Shown: positions 1 through 10,466 of the stretch, piece by piece
Layout of the letters: each line of letters begins with the position of its first letter
Numbering within the stretch: position 1 is the stretch's first letter
NCBI GenBank assembly: GCA_945877905.1
Contig: CAMDUT010000009.1
Location: 1 to 32,332 of the forward strand
Source: Phycisphaera mikurensis NBRC 102666
GTDB lineage: Bacteria > Planctomycetota > Phycisphaerae > Phycisphaerales > SM1A02
Length of the DNA stretch: 32,332 nt
Direction of reading: 5' to 3'
Translations under genes and position numbers: made by a program
Notes under the pieces: model-generated
What the model was told of the DNA's origin: nothing
The model's input: only the letters and a program-made list of their open reading frames with translations
Databases searched by the model: none

Positions 1-2814
<2,814 letters not shown>

Positions 2815-2843
2815 CGCGATCGACGCATCCCGCGACACCTCCC

Positions 2844-2871
2844 GCGCCGGGAGCCTTCGGGCTCCCGGCGC
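2844..2871 (+). terminator. Strong hairpin after the secretin gene
   Basis: A perfect 12-bp GC-rich stem (2844-2855 with 2860-2871) closes a TTCG tetraloop. It begins 29 bases after the secretin stop codon. Only a weak T-rich tail (CTTCGTTTG) follows, so it is either a terminator with a poor U-tract or a 3'-end-stabilising hairpin. It separates the secretin gene from the STAS-kinase pair. Confidence 0.7.
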
Positions 2872-2902
2872 TTCGTTTGGGGCCTTCGGGCGCGGGGGCC
2901 AC

Positions 2903-2908
2903 TACACT
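2903..2908 (+). promoter_or_regulatory. Candidate -10 element (TACACT) of the STAS gene
   Basis: TACACT matches the TANNNT -10 pattern and ends 7 bases before the ATG at 2916. That would place the transcription start at or next to the start codon. No SD sequence and no convincing -35 element are visible, which is consistent with a leaderless mRNA. Confidence 0.4.
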
Positions 2909-2915
2909 GCGGGCA

Positions 2916-3281
2916 ATGAGCGCCCAGGGCCCCATCCGGATCTCGACCGAACCCGAGTGCACGCGCGTCGAGTTCACCGAGAAGCACGTCATCGACGAGG
3001 TGGTCATCCGGCAGATCGGCAACGAGCTGACCAAGCTCGTCGACGCGTCGCCGCGGCCCCGGCTGGTGGTGAGCTTCACCGGCGTCGAGCACCTTTCCTC
3101 CGCCGCGCTCGGCACGCTCCTGACGGTGATGAACCGGGTCCGGGCGAAGGACGGCCAGCTCCGGCTCTGCGACATCGCGCCGCAGATCCTCCAGATCTTC
3201 GAGATCACCAAGCTCAACAAGGTCCTCCGGATCGAGAAGGACCTGGCCGCGGCCAAGGCAAGCCTCGGCGGGGCCGCGTGA
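2916..3281 (+). CDS. STAS-domain anti-sigma factor antagonist
   Basis: This 121-residue single-domain protein has the STAS fold pattern of SpoIIAA/RsbV-type antagonists. A beta-strand (RLVVSFTGVEHLSSAALGTL) carries the Ser-Ser pair at 61-62, where S61 matches the phospho-acceptor serine of the family's D-S-S-G-L motif. In partner switching, the unphosphorylated antagonist binds a kinase/anti-sigma factor and frees its target; the kinase inactivates the antagonist by phosphorylating this serine. The start at 2916 was chosen over an in-frame ATG at 2877 because the STAS fold starts just after it and a TACACT box lies directly upstream. The RsbW-like kinase gene follows with an 8-base gap, so the two are probably co-transcribed. 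The sigma factor or other output is not in the window. Confidence 0.88.
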   Translation: MSAQGPIRISTEPECTRVEFTEKHVIDEVVIRQIGNELTKLVDASPRPRLVVSFTGVEHLSSAALGTLLTVMNRVRAKDGQLRLCDIAPQILQIFEITKLNKVLRIEKDLAAAKASLGGAA

Positions 3282-3289
3282 AGGCCGCG

Positions 3290-3742
3290 ATGGCTCACCC
3301 TGGCCCAACGCCGAGTCACCGTGCCCCGTTCGAGCGCACCTGGGTGCTGCGCGAGCAGCGCGATTCGATCGAGACGCTCCAGGCCGACGTGGGGCGCGCG
3401 CTGCACGAGTTCGGCTATGGCGAGGCATGCACGTTCGCCGTGCGGCTGGCCCTGGAGGAGGCGCTCGTCAACGGGTTCCGCCACGGCAACAAGGGCGACG
3501 CGTCCAAGAGCGTGACCGTGCGCTGCCACGTGGATGCCGGCCTCATGCAGCTCGAGGTCCAGGACGAGGGCGAGGGATTCAATCCCGAGACCGTCCCCGA
3601 CCCGACGGCCGAGGAGAACATCGAGATCCCCTCGGGCCGCGGCATCATGCTGATGCGCGCGTACATGACCTCGGTGGAGTACGTGCCGCCGGGCAACTGC
3701 CTGCGGATCACCTACCGCCGTGAAGAGGGCCCGCGCGCCTAG
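3290..3742 (+). CDS. RsbW-like ATP-binding protein (anti-sigma factor serine kinase)
   Basis: A 150-residue GHKL (HATPase_c) protein of the RsbW/SpoIIAB type. The N-box is ALEEALVNGFRHGNKGD (E57, N61, H65), the G1 box is DEGEGF (D92-F97), and the G2 region is SGRGIMLMRAYM (115-126). These residues bind Mg-ATP, so the protein is predicted to phosphorylate the STAS protein encoded just upstream and perhaps to sequester a sigma factor. The ATG at 3290 has a GAAGG site 5-6 bases upstream. An in-frame GTG at 3278, overlapping the STAS stop as GTGA, is a possible alternative start and would add 4 residues. The TAG stop (3740-3742) shares the palindrome CTAG with the stop of the convergent SWIM gene. 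Confidence 0.87.
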   Translation: MAHPGPTPSHRAPFERTWVLREQRDSIETLQADVGRALHEFGYGEACTFAVRLALEEALVNGFRHGNKGDASKSVTVRCHVDAGLMQLEVQDEGEGFNPETVPDPTAEENIEIPSGRGIMLMRAYMTSVEYVPPGNCLRITYRREEGPRA

Positions 3743-4623
3743 GCCTGCCCGCCCTCGCGCGGCGCGCGCGCGCGGATGCTGTCGTAGATGCTCGCCATCA
3801 GGCCCACCATGGGGAACTTCCCCCCCATGGGGCTCGGTCCCATGCGCCGCAGCAGCGCGTGCGGCACGTGGTCGGGCGCGGGCATGGCGAGCGCCTCGTC
3901 GAGCGGCGCCCCCGGGCGCCAGAAGTCCGACGCGCAGAGCTCCAGCGGCTGGAGGCCCGAGTCGGACTCGTCCTCCGTCGCGGCCGCATGGGCCTGCGAG
4001 ACGCCCGAGGTCTGAAGCGTCCGCTGCTCCTGCAGCTTCTCGAGGAGCCGCTCGCCCTCGAGCCCGCGCAGCTGGAAGAGCACCACGGGGTCGACCTCGA
4101 TGCGCTCGGCCACCAGGGCCGCGGCGGCCGCCACGTGCTTGCATGGCTGCGGCAGCCCGCAGTCGCACTGCGTGTGGACGCCGTCGCCCTCGCCGGGCAC
4201 CAGGCGGCGGCCGATCGCACGGAAGCAGTCCTCGATCGACTCGGGCACCTCTCCGGTGAGGAGGCGCGCCGCGAACACGGCCTCGGACGCCATGCGCTCG
4301 ATCACCTTGTCCCACTCCTCGCGCGAGAGCGGGCGCGCCGCGATCCGCACCTGGTACGGCTTGACGCCGCGCCCCTGGACGGACGCCTCGACCGCGCCCG
4401 GGGTCACGACGTAGTTCGCGACCTGGCCGGCGAGCGCGTACTCCATGCCCAGCACCTTGGCGTCGGGGCGGATGCCCTCCTCGCACGCGGCGACGAACGC
4501 GGCCGCGTGCCACGGCAGGTCGTCGAGCCCGAGCTTGCGCCGGAACTTGATGCCGTGGCGCACGCGCCTTGGCTGCTCGAGCTTTCGCTGCGGCGGGCGG
4601 ATCTCGAACCCCTCGGCGCTCAT
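3739..4623 (-). CDS. SWIM zinc-finger protein (YwqB-like)
   Basis: A 294-residue protein with a SWIM zinc finger, C-x-C-x5-C-x-H (C153, C155, C161, H163, in QCDCGLPQPCKH). SWIM domains bind DNA or protein and often occur beside SNF2 ATPases. The gene overlaps the upstream SNF2 gene by ATGA (ATG 4623-4621, TGA 4622-4620), which suggests translational coupling and a shared complex. The same pairing occurs in Bacillus subtilis as ywqA-ywqB. The C-terminal 110 residues are not recognised; they are acidic or Gln/Ala-rich and end in a charged tail. No enzymatic motif was seen. A role in DNA repair or chromatin-like remodelling with the helicase is inferred from context only. Confidence 0.85.
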   Translation of the reverse strand: MSAEGFEIRPPQRKLEQPRRVRHGIKFRRKLGLDDLPWHAAAFVAACEEGIRPDAKVLGMEYALAGQVANYVVTPGAVEASVQGRGVKPYQVRIAARPLSREEWDKVIERMASEAVFAARLLTGEVPESIEDCFRAIGRRLVPGEGDGVHTQCDCGLPQPCKHVAAAAALVAERIEVDPVVLFQLRGLEGERLLEKLQEQRTLQTSGVSQAHAAATEDESDSGLQPLELCASDFWRPGAPLDEALAMPAPDHVPHALLRRMGPSPMGGKFPMVGLMASIYDSIRARAPREGGQA

Positions 4624-7600
4624 GCCGTGTCCTCCACCGACGCGCCGCGGAGCGACAGCAGGTCGCGCAGCTGCGCGGTGTTGAGCTCGGTGAGCCACTG
4701 CTCGCCGCTGCCGATGATCTGGCTCGCGAGCTCGGTCTTCTGCTCGATCATCTGGTCGATGCGCTCCTCGAGCGTGCCGACGGTGATCATCTTGTGCACG
4801 TTCACGGTGCGGAGCTGCCCGATGCGGAACGCGCGGTCGGTGGCCTGGTTCTCGACCGCCGGGTTCCACCATCGGTCGTAGTGGAACACGTGGTTGGCCG
4901 CGGTCAGGTTGAGGCCCACGCCGCCGGCCTTGAGGCTGAGGACGAAGATCGGCGCCGCGGGGTCCTCGCTCTGGAAGCGCTGCACCAGCTGCTCGCGCTT
5001 GGCCTGCGGCGTGCCGCCGTGCAGGAAGAGCGCCTCGCGGTCGAGGTCCTGGCGGATCATCTGCACCAGCAGGTGGCCCATCTGCCGGTACTGCGTGAAG
5101 ATCAGCGCGCGGTCGCCGGACGCGACCACCTCCTCGAGCATCTCCATCATGCGGATGCTCTTGCCGCTGCGCGCGCTCAGCCGCTCGGCGCGCACCACGC
5201 CCGCAGGCACGGTGATGCGTCGCTCGGCGGGCGGCTCGCCCGGGGCGCCCTCGGAGCCCTCGTCCTCCTCGGGCGCGGCCTGCGGCATGCCCTCGCGCAG
5301 GAAGTGCGCGGGGTGGTTGCAGATCTGCTTCAGCTTCACCAGCGCGCTCAGCACCAGCCCGCGGCGGCGGATGCCCTCGGCCTGGTCGACGCGCTTGAGC
5401 ATGTCGTTCACCACCTGCTCGTAGAGCGAGGCCTGCTCGGGCGTGAGCGGGATCTGCTGGCGCGTCTCGACCAGCGGCGGGAGGTCGGTGATGACCTTCG
5501 GGTCGGTCTTCAGGCGTCGCAGGATGAACGGCCGCACCAGCTGGCGCAGGCGCTCGGCCTGGCGCTTGTCGCGGTGCCGCTCGACGGGAAGCGCGAAGCG
5601 CTTGCGGAAGTCGTTCTGCGTGCCGAGGTAGCCGGGGCAGCAGAACTCCATGATCGACCAGAGCTCCGTCAGGCGGTTCTCCACCGGCGTGCCCGTGAGC
5701 GCGACGCGGAACTTCGTGCGCAGGGCGCGGATCGCGGCGGTCTGCTTCGTCGGCGGGTTCTTGATGTGCTGCGCCTCGTCGAGCACCACGCGGCGCCACT
5801 CGACCTGGTTCAGCGCGTCCTTGTCGCGCGTGACCAAGGCGTAGGTGGTGACCACCACGTCCGCGCGCTGCGCCAGGTGCAGGAAGCGGTCGCCCTGCGG
5901 CCGCTCGAGGCCGTGGTGCACGTGCACCACCAGCTCGGGCGCGAACCGGGTGAGCTCGCGGTGCCAGTTGCCGAGCACGCTCATCGGCGCCACGAGCAGC
6001 GTCGGGCCCACGCGCTCGCCCTCGGGCGCGGTCTGGCGCTCGTGCTGCAGCAGGCCGATGAGCTGGATCGTCTTGCCGAGGCCCATGTCGTCGGCCAGGC
6101 ACGCGCCCATTCCGTAGCGCTCGAGGAACGCGAGCCAGCTGACGCCGGCGCGCTGGTACGGCCGCAGCGATCCCTGGAACCGCTCGGGCTGCTCGACCAG
6201 CTGCATGGTCTCGGTGCTGTCCGCGGGACCGAACACCTCCGCGACCCAGCCCTTCGTGTCGAGGCCGACCACCGGCAGTGCGCCGTCGGCGGCGTCCGAG
6301 TGCGCCAGCCGCAGCGCCTCGACCAGCGTGGCCTGGCCGCCGGCGTTCGCCTTCAGGAACTTCACGCCGCGCTCGAGGTCCTCGGGCCGGATCTCCACCC
6401 ACCGGCCGTTGATGCGGACGAGCGGCATGCCCTTCTTCGCGAGCGCCTGGAACGCCTCGAGCGTGAGCGGCGTGTCGCCGAGCGCGATCTGCCAGCTGTA
6501 GTTGACGAGGCTGTGCAGCCCGATGCCGCCGCCGCGGCCGTCGCCCGCCGGCGCCTCCTCGCTGTCGATCATCAGGCGCGCGCCCACGCGGCTGGCGGTC
6601 TGCCCCCACCAGTCGGGCACCAGCACCTCGAAGCCCGCCTCCTGCAGCACGGGGCGCATGTCGCGGAGGAACTCGTACGCCTCCTTGGTCGAGAGGTCCA
6701 GCCCGGTGGGTGCGCCGTCGTCGAGCGCGTCCTCGATCTTCGGGCACAGTCGGCTCGCGCGGCCGAGCTCCTGGAGCAGCAGGTCGCACAGCTGCTGGGT
6801 CTCCTGCGTCGAGCGTCCCTTGCCGGCGCGGCCGCCCGCGGCGCGGGTCCAGAGCGTCTCGGCGTCGACGACGATCGGCGGGCTGTCCGACGAGACCAGC
6901 GAGAACGAGAGCCGCCACGGGTGGTCGTCCTCGTGGCCGTCCTGCGAGGGCAGGAGCTCCGGCGGCGGCTCGAGGAGCTGGAGCAGGAGCCGCATCTGGC
7001 GGCCCTCGCCGACGTCCTCGAGGTTCGCGATCCACTGGCGCGCCGTGCGCACGATGCTCGACTCGACCGCCGCGGGCTGGTGCACCGCGTGCTCGCGCCC
7101 CAGGAGCCCCGCGAGCCATGCGACGTGCGGGTCCTTCTCCGGATCGCGCCCGTCGATCGCCTCGGCGTAGCTCTCGGCCTCGAGGATGTCGCGCACGGTG
7201 GCGTCGACGAACGCACCCATCGACTGCTCGACCACGGCGCCGGCCGCGCCCGCGCCTTCGGCCGCGCGGACGATCGCCGGGGTGCCGCGCACGATCGACG
7301 TGAGGCGCGCGTGGTTCGGCGCGTCGTGGAGCCACGGCCGCCATGCGGCGAACATGGCGCCGGAGCGCTCCTGCACCACGGTGGGGATCACGCGCTGGTC
7401 GGCGATCAGGTGCTCGGCGAAGCGGCCGACGGCCTGCCACCATCGTGCATCGTGGCCCCACGCCATGCCTTTGCCGCACGCCTCGGGATCGAGGGTGCGC
7501 GTGAGGGCGAACGCGGTGCGCGCGTCGAGCACGATCGCGGGCACGTCGACGGGGACCAGCGCCTCCTCGGGCTCGGCGTCGAAGCCCGCGGCCTCGTCCT

Positions 7601-7901
7601 GCGCGGCGAGGCGGTCGCTCGGCATGGGGAGTTGCCCGGACGGGCGCTCGACCACCGGCATGAGGATCGAGAGCGTGCCGTCGCGCACCGCGTCGTCGCC
7701 GGCGATCCTCTCGTCGCCGCCGGACGCGTCGCGCGCCGCCTCGAGCGCAGGCCGAAGCGCCGCGCGAAGCGACGCCGCATCGGCGGCGTACGGATGCGTG
7801 CCGGCCGACGCGCCCGAGGCCTGCGCCTGCGGGAAGCGTCCCGCGTCCTCTCCCCAGACATGGAGCGAGCCGTGGGACCAGTTGGCGTGGAGGACGATCA
7901 T
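4620..7901 (-). CDS. SNF2-family DEAD/DEAH-box helicase (YwqA/HelZ-like)
   Basis: A 1093-residue SNF2 ATPase. The N-terminal half (about 1-560) resembles the bacterial SNF2-associated region. The motor follows in order: motif I ADDMGLGKT (about 601-609), TTYALV (Ia/Ib area), motif II DEAQH (about 705), motif III ALTGTPVENRL, then helicase lobe 2 with ALIFTQYRQMG, SLKAGGVGLNLTAANHV and motif VI ATDRAFRIGQ. All catalytic motifs look intact. Members translocate on double-stranded DNA and remodel protein-DNA complexes; mycobacterial HelZ and Bacillus YwqA are of this type. The start at 7901 (MIVLHANWSHGSLHVWGED) fits the usual N-terminus of the family. The gene lies 36 bases downstream of a tRNA-Lys on the same strand and is coupled to the SWIM gene, so tRNA-SNF2-SWIM could form one unit. 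The exact physiological role is unknown. Confidence 0.93.
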   Translation of the reverse strand: MIVLHANWSHGSLHVWGEDAGRFPQAQASGASAGTHPYAADAASLRAALRPALEAARDASGGDERIAGDDAVRDGTLSILMPVVERPSGQLPMPSDRLAAQDEAAGFDAEPEEALVPVDVPAIVLDARTAFALTRTLDPEACGKGMAWGHDARWWQAVGRFAEHLIADQRVIPTVVQERSGAMFAAWRPWLHDAPNHARLTSIVRGTPAIVRAAEGAGAAGAVVEQSMGAFVDATVRDILEAESYAEAIDGRDPEKDPHVAWLAGLLGREHAVHQPAAVESSIVRTARQWIANLEDVGEGRQMRLLLQLLEPPPELLPSQDGHEDDHPWRLSFSLVSSDSPPIVVDAETLWTRAAGGRAGKGRSTQETQQLCDLLLQELGRASRLCPKIEDALDDGAPTGLDLSTKEAYEFLRDMRPVLQEAGFEVLVPDWWGQTASRVGARLMIDSEEAPAGDGRGGGIGLHSLVNYSWQIALGDTPLTLEAFQALAKKGMPLVRINGRWVEIRPEDLERGVKFLKANAGGQATLVEALRLAHSDAADGALPVVGLDTKGWVAEVFGPADSTETMQLVEQPERFQGSLRPYQRAGVSWLAFLERYGMGACLADDMGLGKTIQLIGLLQHERQTAPEGERVGPTLLVAPMSVLGNWHRELTRFAPELVVHVHHGLERPQGDRFLHLAQRADVVVTTYALVTRDKDALNQVEWRRVVLDEAQHIKNPPTKQTAAIRALRTKFRVALTGTPVENRLTELWSIMEFCCPGYLGTQNDFRKRFALPVERHRDKRQAERLRQLVRPFILRRLKTDPKVITDLPPLVETRQQIPLTPEQASLYEQVVNDMLKRVDQAEGIRRRGLVLSALVKLKQICNHPAHFLREGMPQAAPEEDEGSEGAPGEPPAERRITVPAGVVRAERLSARSGKSIRMMEMLEEVVASGDRALIFTQYRQMGHLLVQMIRQDLDREALFLHGGTPQAKREQLVQRFQSEDPAAPIFVLSLKAGGVGLNLTAANHVFHYDRWWNPAVENQATDRAFRIGQLRTVNVHKMITVGTLEERIDQMIEQKTELASQIIGSGEQWLTELNTAQLRDLLSLRGASVEDTA

Positions 7902-7937
7902 CCGTGAACTGCGTGGGGTGGACCGGTCGGGTCGAAG

Positions 7938-8010
7938 TGATTGCGCTGGGATTCGAACCCAGGACCTAGCGGTTAAAAGCCGCTTGCTCTACCAGCTGAG
8001 CTACGCAATC
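7938..8010 (-). tRNA. tRNA-Lys (anticodon TTT)
   Basis: Read on the minus strand, the sequence folds as a complete cloverleaf: 7-bp acceptor stem GATTGCG/CGCAATC, D-arm GCTC-AGCTGGTA-GAGC, anticodon stem AGCGG/CCGCT enclosing the loop CTTTTAA (anticodon TTT), 5-nt variable loop AGGTC, and T-arm CTGGG-TTCGAAT-CCCAG. The discriminator base is A (7938) and CCA is not encoded. The TTT anticodon reads AAA and AAG lysine codons. Confidence 0.97.
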
Positions 8011-8351
8011 GTCGGCGGTCGAGGCGGGTGCGCGGCGGGTCGGAACGGAAGGGGAGCGATTGTAGGGAGAAGCGGTTTATGGCGCATCAGCCTTCCGGAG
8101 TGACTAATAACTTTACGCCTTGATGGATCCGATGAGCCCTCCGGAGATCCGGGACCTCCCGTTCAACCGATGCACCGATCCCGTGCGTACTACTTCTTGG
8201 ACAGAAGGTTCCCGGAATCGGATGCTTCCGGTGCGTTCGTCTTCAGGACAACCCGGCCCGTCTCCGATAAGGGTGGCGGGCATCCGTTTCCGAGAACTCC
8301 GCGCCACGGCGCGACACGACCGACACGACTGCGCAAGGGAGGCCAACGGCC
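8011..8351 (+). other. Intergenic region between tRNA-Lys and xerC
   Basis: About 340 bases with lower G+C than the flanks and no open frame that looks like a protein. It holds the TACAAT box for the tRNA at its left end, an AT-rich patch (8104-8116), a 9-bp tandem direct repeat CGACACGAC (8312-8329), and a clear SD sequence AAGGGAGG (8335-8342) 9 bases before the xerC ATG. No attachment-site-like duplication of the tRNA 3' end was seen. Confidence 0.5.
8059..8064 (-). promoter_or_regulatory. Candidate -10 (TACAAT) for the tRNA-Lys transcript
   Basis: On the minus strand TACAAT lies 48 bases upstream of the mature tRNA 5' end. It is a 5/6 match to the TATAAT consensus. The -35 region at the expected spacing is poor. 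Confidence 0.4.
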
Positions 8352-9344
8352 ATGAACGACACCGCGACACTCGCACTCATCCAGCAGTTCCTCACCTACC
8401 TGACCGATGAGCGCCACTTCAGCCCCTACACGGGCCGGTGCTACGGGCTGGACCTGCGCCAGTTCGTCGAGTTCATCGAGGCCAAGGCCGGCATCAAGGT
8501 CGACCTCGACCGTGAGCGCAAGGCCTTCGACGCCCGCTCCATGGGCGCGGACACGGTCACCGGTCGCATCCTCAAGTGCGACGTCGACCTGATCCGCGAG
8601 TTCCTGGGCAAGTTGGGCGAGCAGAAGTACTCGGCCGCCACCATGGCGCGCAAGATCGCCACGCTGCGCAGCTTCCACAAGTGGATGGAGCGCAAGGGCC
8701 TCGCGTCCTCGAACCCGATGGTGCTGATCCGGACCCCCAAGCAGGCCAAGCGGCTGCCCAAGGCGATCTCGGTCGAGCAGATCGAGCGGCTCCTCTCGGC
8801 CCCCGACGACTCTGACGTCCTCGGCGCACGCGACCGCGCCATCCTCGAGACGCTGTATTCGACGGGCATCCGCGTGTCGGAGGTGGTCGCGATCAACCGC
8901 GGCGACCTGAACGACACCGGCGAGGAGATCATCATTCGCGGCAAGGGCCGGCGCGAGCGGCGCGTCCCGCTCGGAAGCCACGCGCTGAAGGCGCTGCGCC
9001 ACTACCTGTCGATGGTGGACGCCGACTTCCAGTCGCGCGGCAAGCGCACCGGCTCGGACGACCCGCTGTTCGTCAACAAGAACGGCGGGCGCCTGTCGAG
9101 CCGTTCGGTGCGCCGCAAGGTCGCCAAGTACCTCGTCGAGGCCAACCTCGACCCGGACATCTCGCCGCACACCATCCGGCACAGCTTCGCGACGCACCTC
9201 CTCGACAACGGGGCGGACCTCCGCGCGGTGCAGGAACTGCTCGGGCACCAGTCGCTCAGCTCCACGCAGGTCTACACGCACCTCACCAGCGGGCGCCTGC
9301 GCGACGGCTACGACAAGGCGCACCCGCGCGCCGAGGCCAGCTGA
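8352..9344 (+). CDS. xerC: Tyrosine recombinase XerC/XerD
   Basis: A 330-residue tyrosine recombinase with the full catalytic set: R174 (STGIRVSEV), K198 (RGKGRRERRVPL), H273 and R276 (PHTIRHSFATHLL), H299 (LGHQSLSSTQ) and the nucleophile Y308 (QVYTHLT). The N-terminal SAM-like DNA-binding domain carries an insertion of about 30 residues (around 45-70), which makes it longer than the 300-residue E. coli XerC. Xer recombinases resolve chromosome dimers at dif, usually as a XerC/XerD pair; whether this is XerC or XerD cannot be decided here. The ATG at 8352 has a strong SD sequence (AAGGGAGG). The gene stands alone between a tRNA and a terminator. The core-like sequence argues for a housekeeping recombinase and not a phage integrase. 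Confidence 0.9.
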   Translation: MNDTATLALIQQFLTYLTDERHFSPYTGRCYGLDLRQFVEFIEAKAGIKVDLDRERKAFDARSMGADTVTGRILKCDVDLIREFLGKLGEQKYSAATMARKIATLRSFHKWMERKGLASSNPMVLIRTPKQAKRLPKAISVEQIERLLSAPDDSDVLGARDRAILETLYSTGIRVSEVVAINRGDLNDTGEEIIIRGKGRRERRVPLGSHALKALRHYLSMVDADFQSRGKRTGSDDPLFVNKNGGRLSSRSVRRKVAKYLVEANLDPDISPHTIRHSFATHLLDNGADLRAVQELLGHQSLSSTQVYTHLTSGRLRDGYDKAHPRAEAS

Positions 9345-9377
9345 CGGCACATCGGCGCCAACGAACTCACTCGCACG

Positions 9378-9420
9378 ACGCGATGCCCTCCGAAGTGTCG
9401 GCATCGCGTTCGGCGTTTTT
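9378..9420 (+). terminator. Rho-independent terminator after xerC
   Basis: A perfect 10-bp stem ACGCGATGCC/GGCATCGCGT (9378-9387 with 9400-9409) encloses a 12-nt loop. A TTTTT run follows at 9416-9420. It begins 33 bases after the xerC stop. Confidence 0.8.
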
Positions 9421-9926
9421 GGGCCCGGTTCGTGCCACGCGCGTTGCGCCCCAAAAATTGACCCAGGGACGCGGTTCCACGCCTGGACCGCGCCCCTGGA
9501 GTCGAACCGGCACGCGGGAACGCGCCGGGTGGACGCCGGTTTCCGGCCGGCGTCCGTCCCTTTTCTGAACTCAATGCGGGTGAACGGGAAACGTTCACAC
9601 CCGCGCTCCGCCCCAAGTGTGCGGTCGCGCAGCGGACTGCCGCTGACGGGACCGTGGAGGCGTGGTCGAGCCGCGGCCCGGGACGAGGCCGCGAGGATCC
9701 GGATTGTCGCCCTTTGCTCCATACGCGCGGCGGGGCGGGAACGGTGCACCCGCGCACGTGGTCCGCTCAAGATGCCTCCACGGGCCGCGAAAGCAAGGCA
9801 TGCTTCCCGTTTTGCCGCGGATTTGCGGGAACGGCACACGCTCCTGAACAGATTCCTTGCGAGCGAACACGGAAGCCACGGATGGTTCGCGTCCGAGAAG
9901 CGCCCGCGTCGCCGTACCATGCGGCC
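9421..9926 (+). other. Long non-coding region with hairpins upstream of purE
   Basis: About 500 bases without a convincing protein. Visible structure: a 9-bp stem GGACGCCGG/CCGGCGTCC (9531-9555) followed by a short T run (9561-9564); an 11-bp stem with a 2-nt bulge, GCGGGT-GAACG/CGTTC-AC-ACCCGC (9576-9604); and three copies of GCGGGAACG (9514-9522, 9735-9743, 9825-9833). It could hold a purE leader or a small RNA. A match to tmRNA, RNase P RNA or SRP RNA was not seen. The last part (9915-9920, TACCAT) looks like the purE -10 element. Confidence 0.4.
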
Positions 9927-10466
9927 ATGATGGACTCGCCGACGCCCCTTGGCCCGCCTCGCGTGGGCGTCATCATGGGCAGCCAGTCTGACTGGGAAAC
10001 GATGCGCCACGCGTCGGAGCAGCTGTCGGCCATGGGCATCGCCCACGAGTGCCAGGTGGTGAGCGCGCACCGGACCCCCGACTGGTTGTTCGAGTACGCG
10101 GCCGCGGCCGAGGACCGCGGGTTGCGCGCCATCATCGCCGGCGCCGGCGGGGCGGCGCACCTGCCTGGCATGTGCGCCAGCAAGACGCCGGTGCCCGTGC
10201 TCGGCGTGCCCGTGCAGAGCAAGGCGCTCGCGGGGCTCGACAGCCTCCTCTCGATCGTGCAGATGCCCGCGGGCATCCCGGTGGCGACCTTCGCGATCGG
10301 CGAGGCGGGCGCGCGCAACGCCGCGCTGTTCGCGGCCGCGATCCTCGCCGCCGACGACGCGGCCGTCCGCGGGCGGCTGCACGCATTCCGCGCCGGGCAG
10401 ACCGCGAAGGTCATGGCGCACGTCGACCCGTCCCTGCCGAGGCCCTCGGCGCCGAAGCCATGCTGA
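9927..10466 (+). CDS. purE: N5-carboxyaminoimidazole ribonucleotide mutase (PurE, class I)
   Basis: A 179-residue PurE that moves the carboxyl group of N5-CAIR to give 4-carboxy-AIR in purine synthesis, downstream of PurK. Family motifs are intact: GSQSDWETM (18-26, phosphate/ribose binding), SAHRTP with catalytic H48, [10 protein letters not shown], and the class I stretch [20 protein letters not shown], then [13 protein letters not shown]. The ATG at 9927 (MMDSP) is preceded by TACCAT 6 bases upstream and no SD sequence, suggesting a leaderless mRNA; the next ATG at 9930 is equally possible. The open frame continues far upstream but without PurE-like sequence. The stop overlaps the purK start by 7 bases. 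Confidence 0.95.
   Translation: MMDSPTPLGPPRVGVIMGSQSDWETMRHASEQLSAMGIAHECQVVSAHRTPDWLFEYAAAAEDRGLRAIIAGAGGAAHLPGMCASKTPVPVLGVPVQSKALAGLDSLLSIVQMPAGIPVATFAIGEAGARNAALFAAAILAADDAAVRGRLHAFRAGQTAKVMAHVDPSLPRPSAPKPC

Noticed and set aside
4569-7907. Very long open frame on the plus strand opposite the SNF2 gene
   Set aside because: It is the mirror of the GC-biased codon pattern; its translation is Arg/Ala/His-rich without domains, whereas the minus frame has all SNF2 motifs.
7938-9344. Integrative element with tRNA-Lys as attachment site and the recombinase as integrase
   Set aside because: The recombinase looks like a core XerC/XerD, the tRNA is intact, no duplicated tRNA 3' end was found, and the gene is followed by housekeeping genes.
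9490-9512. tRNA T-arm-like GGAGTCGAACC sequence
   Set aside because: The T stem does not pair (only partial complementarity) and no acceptor or anticodon arm surrounds it.
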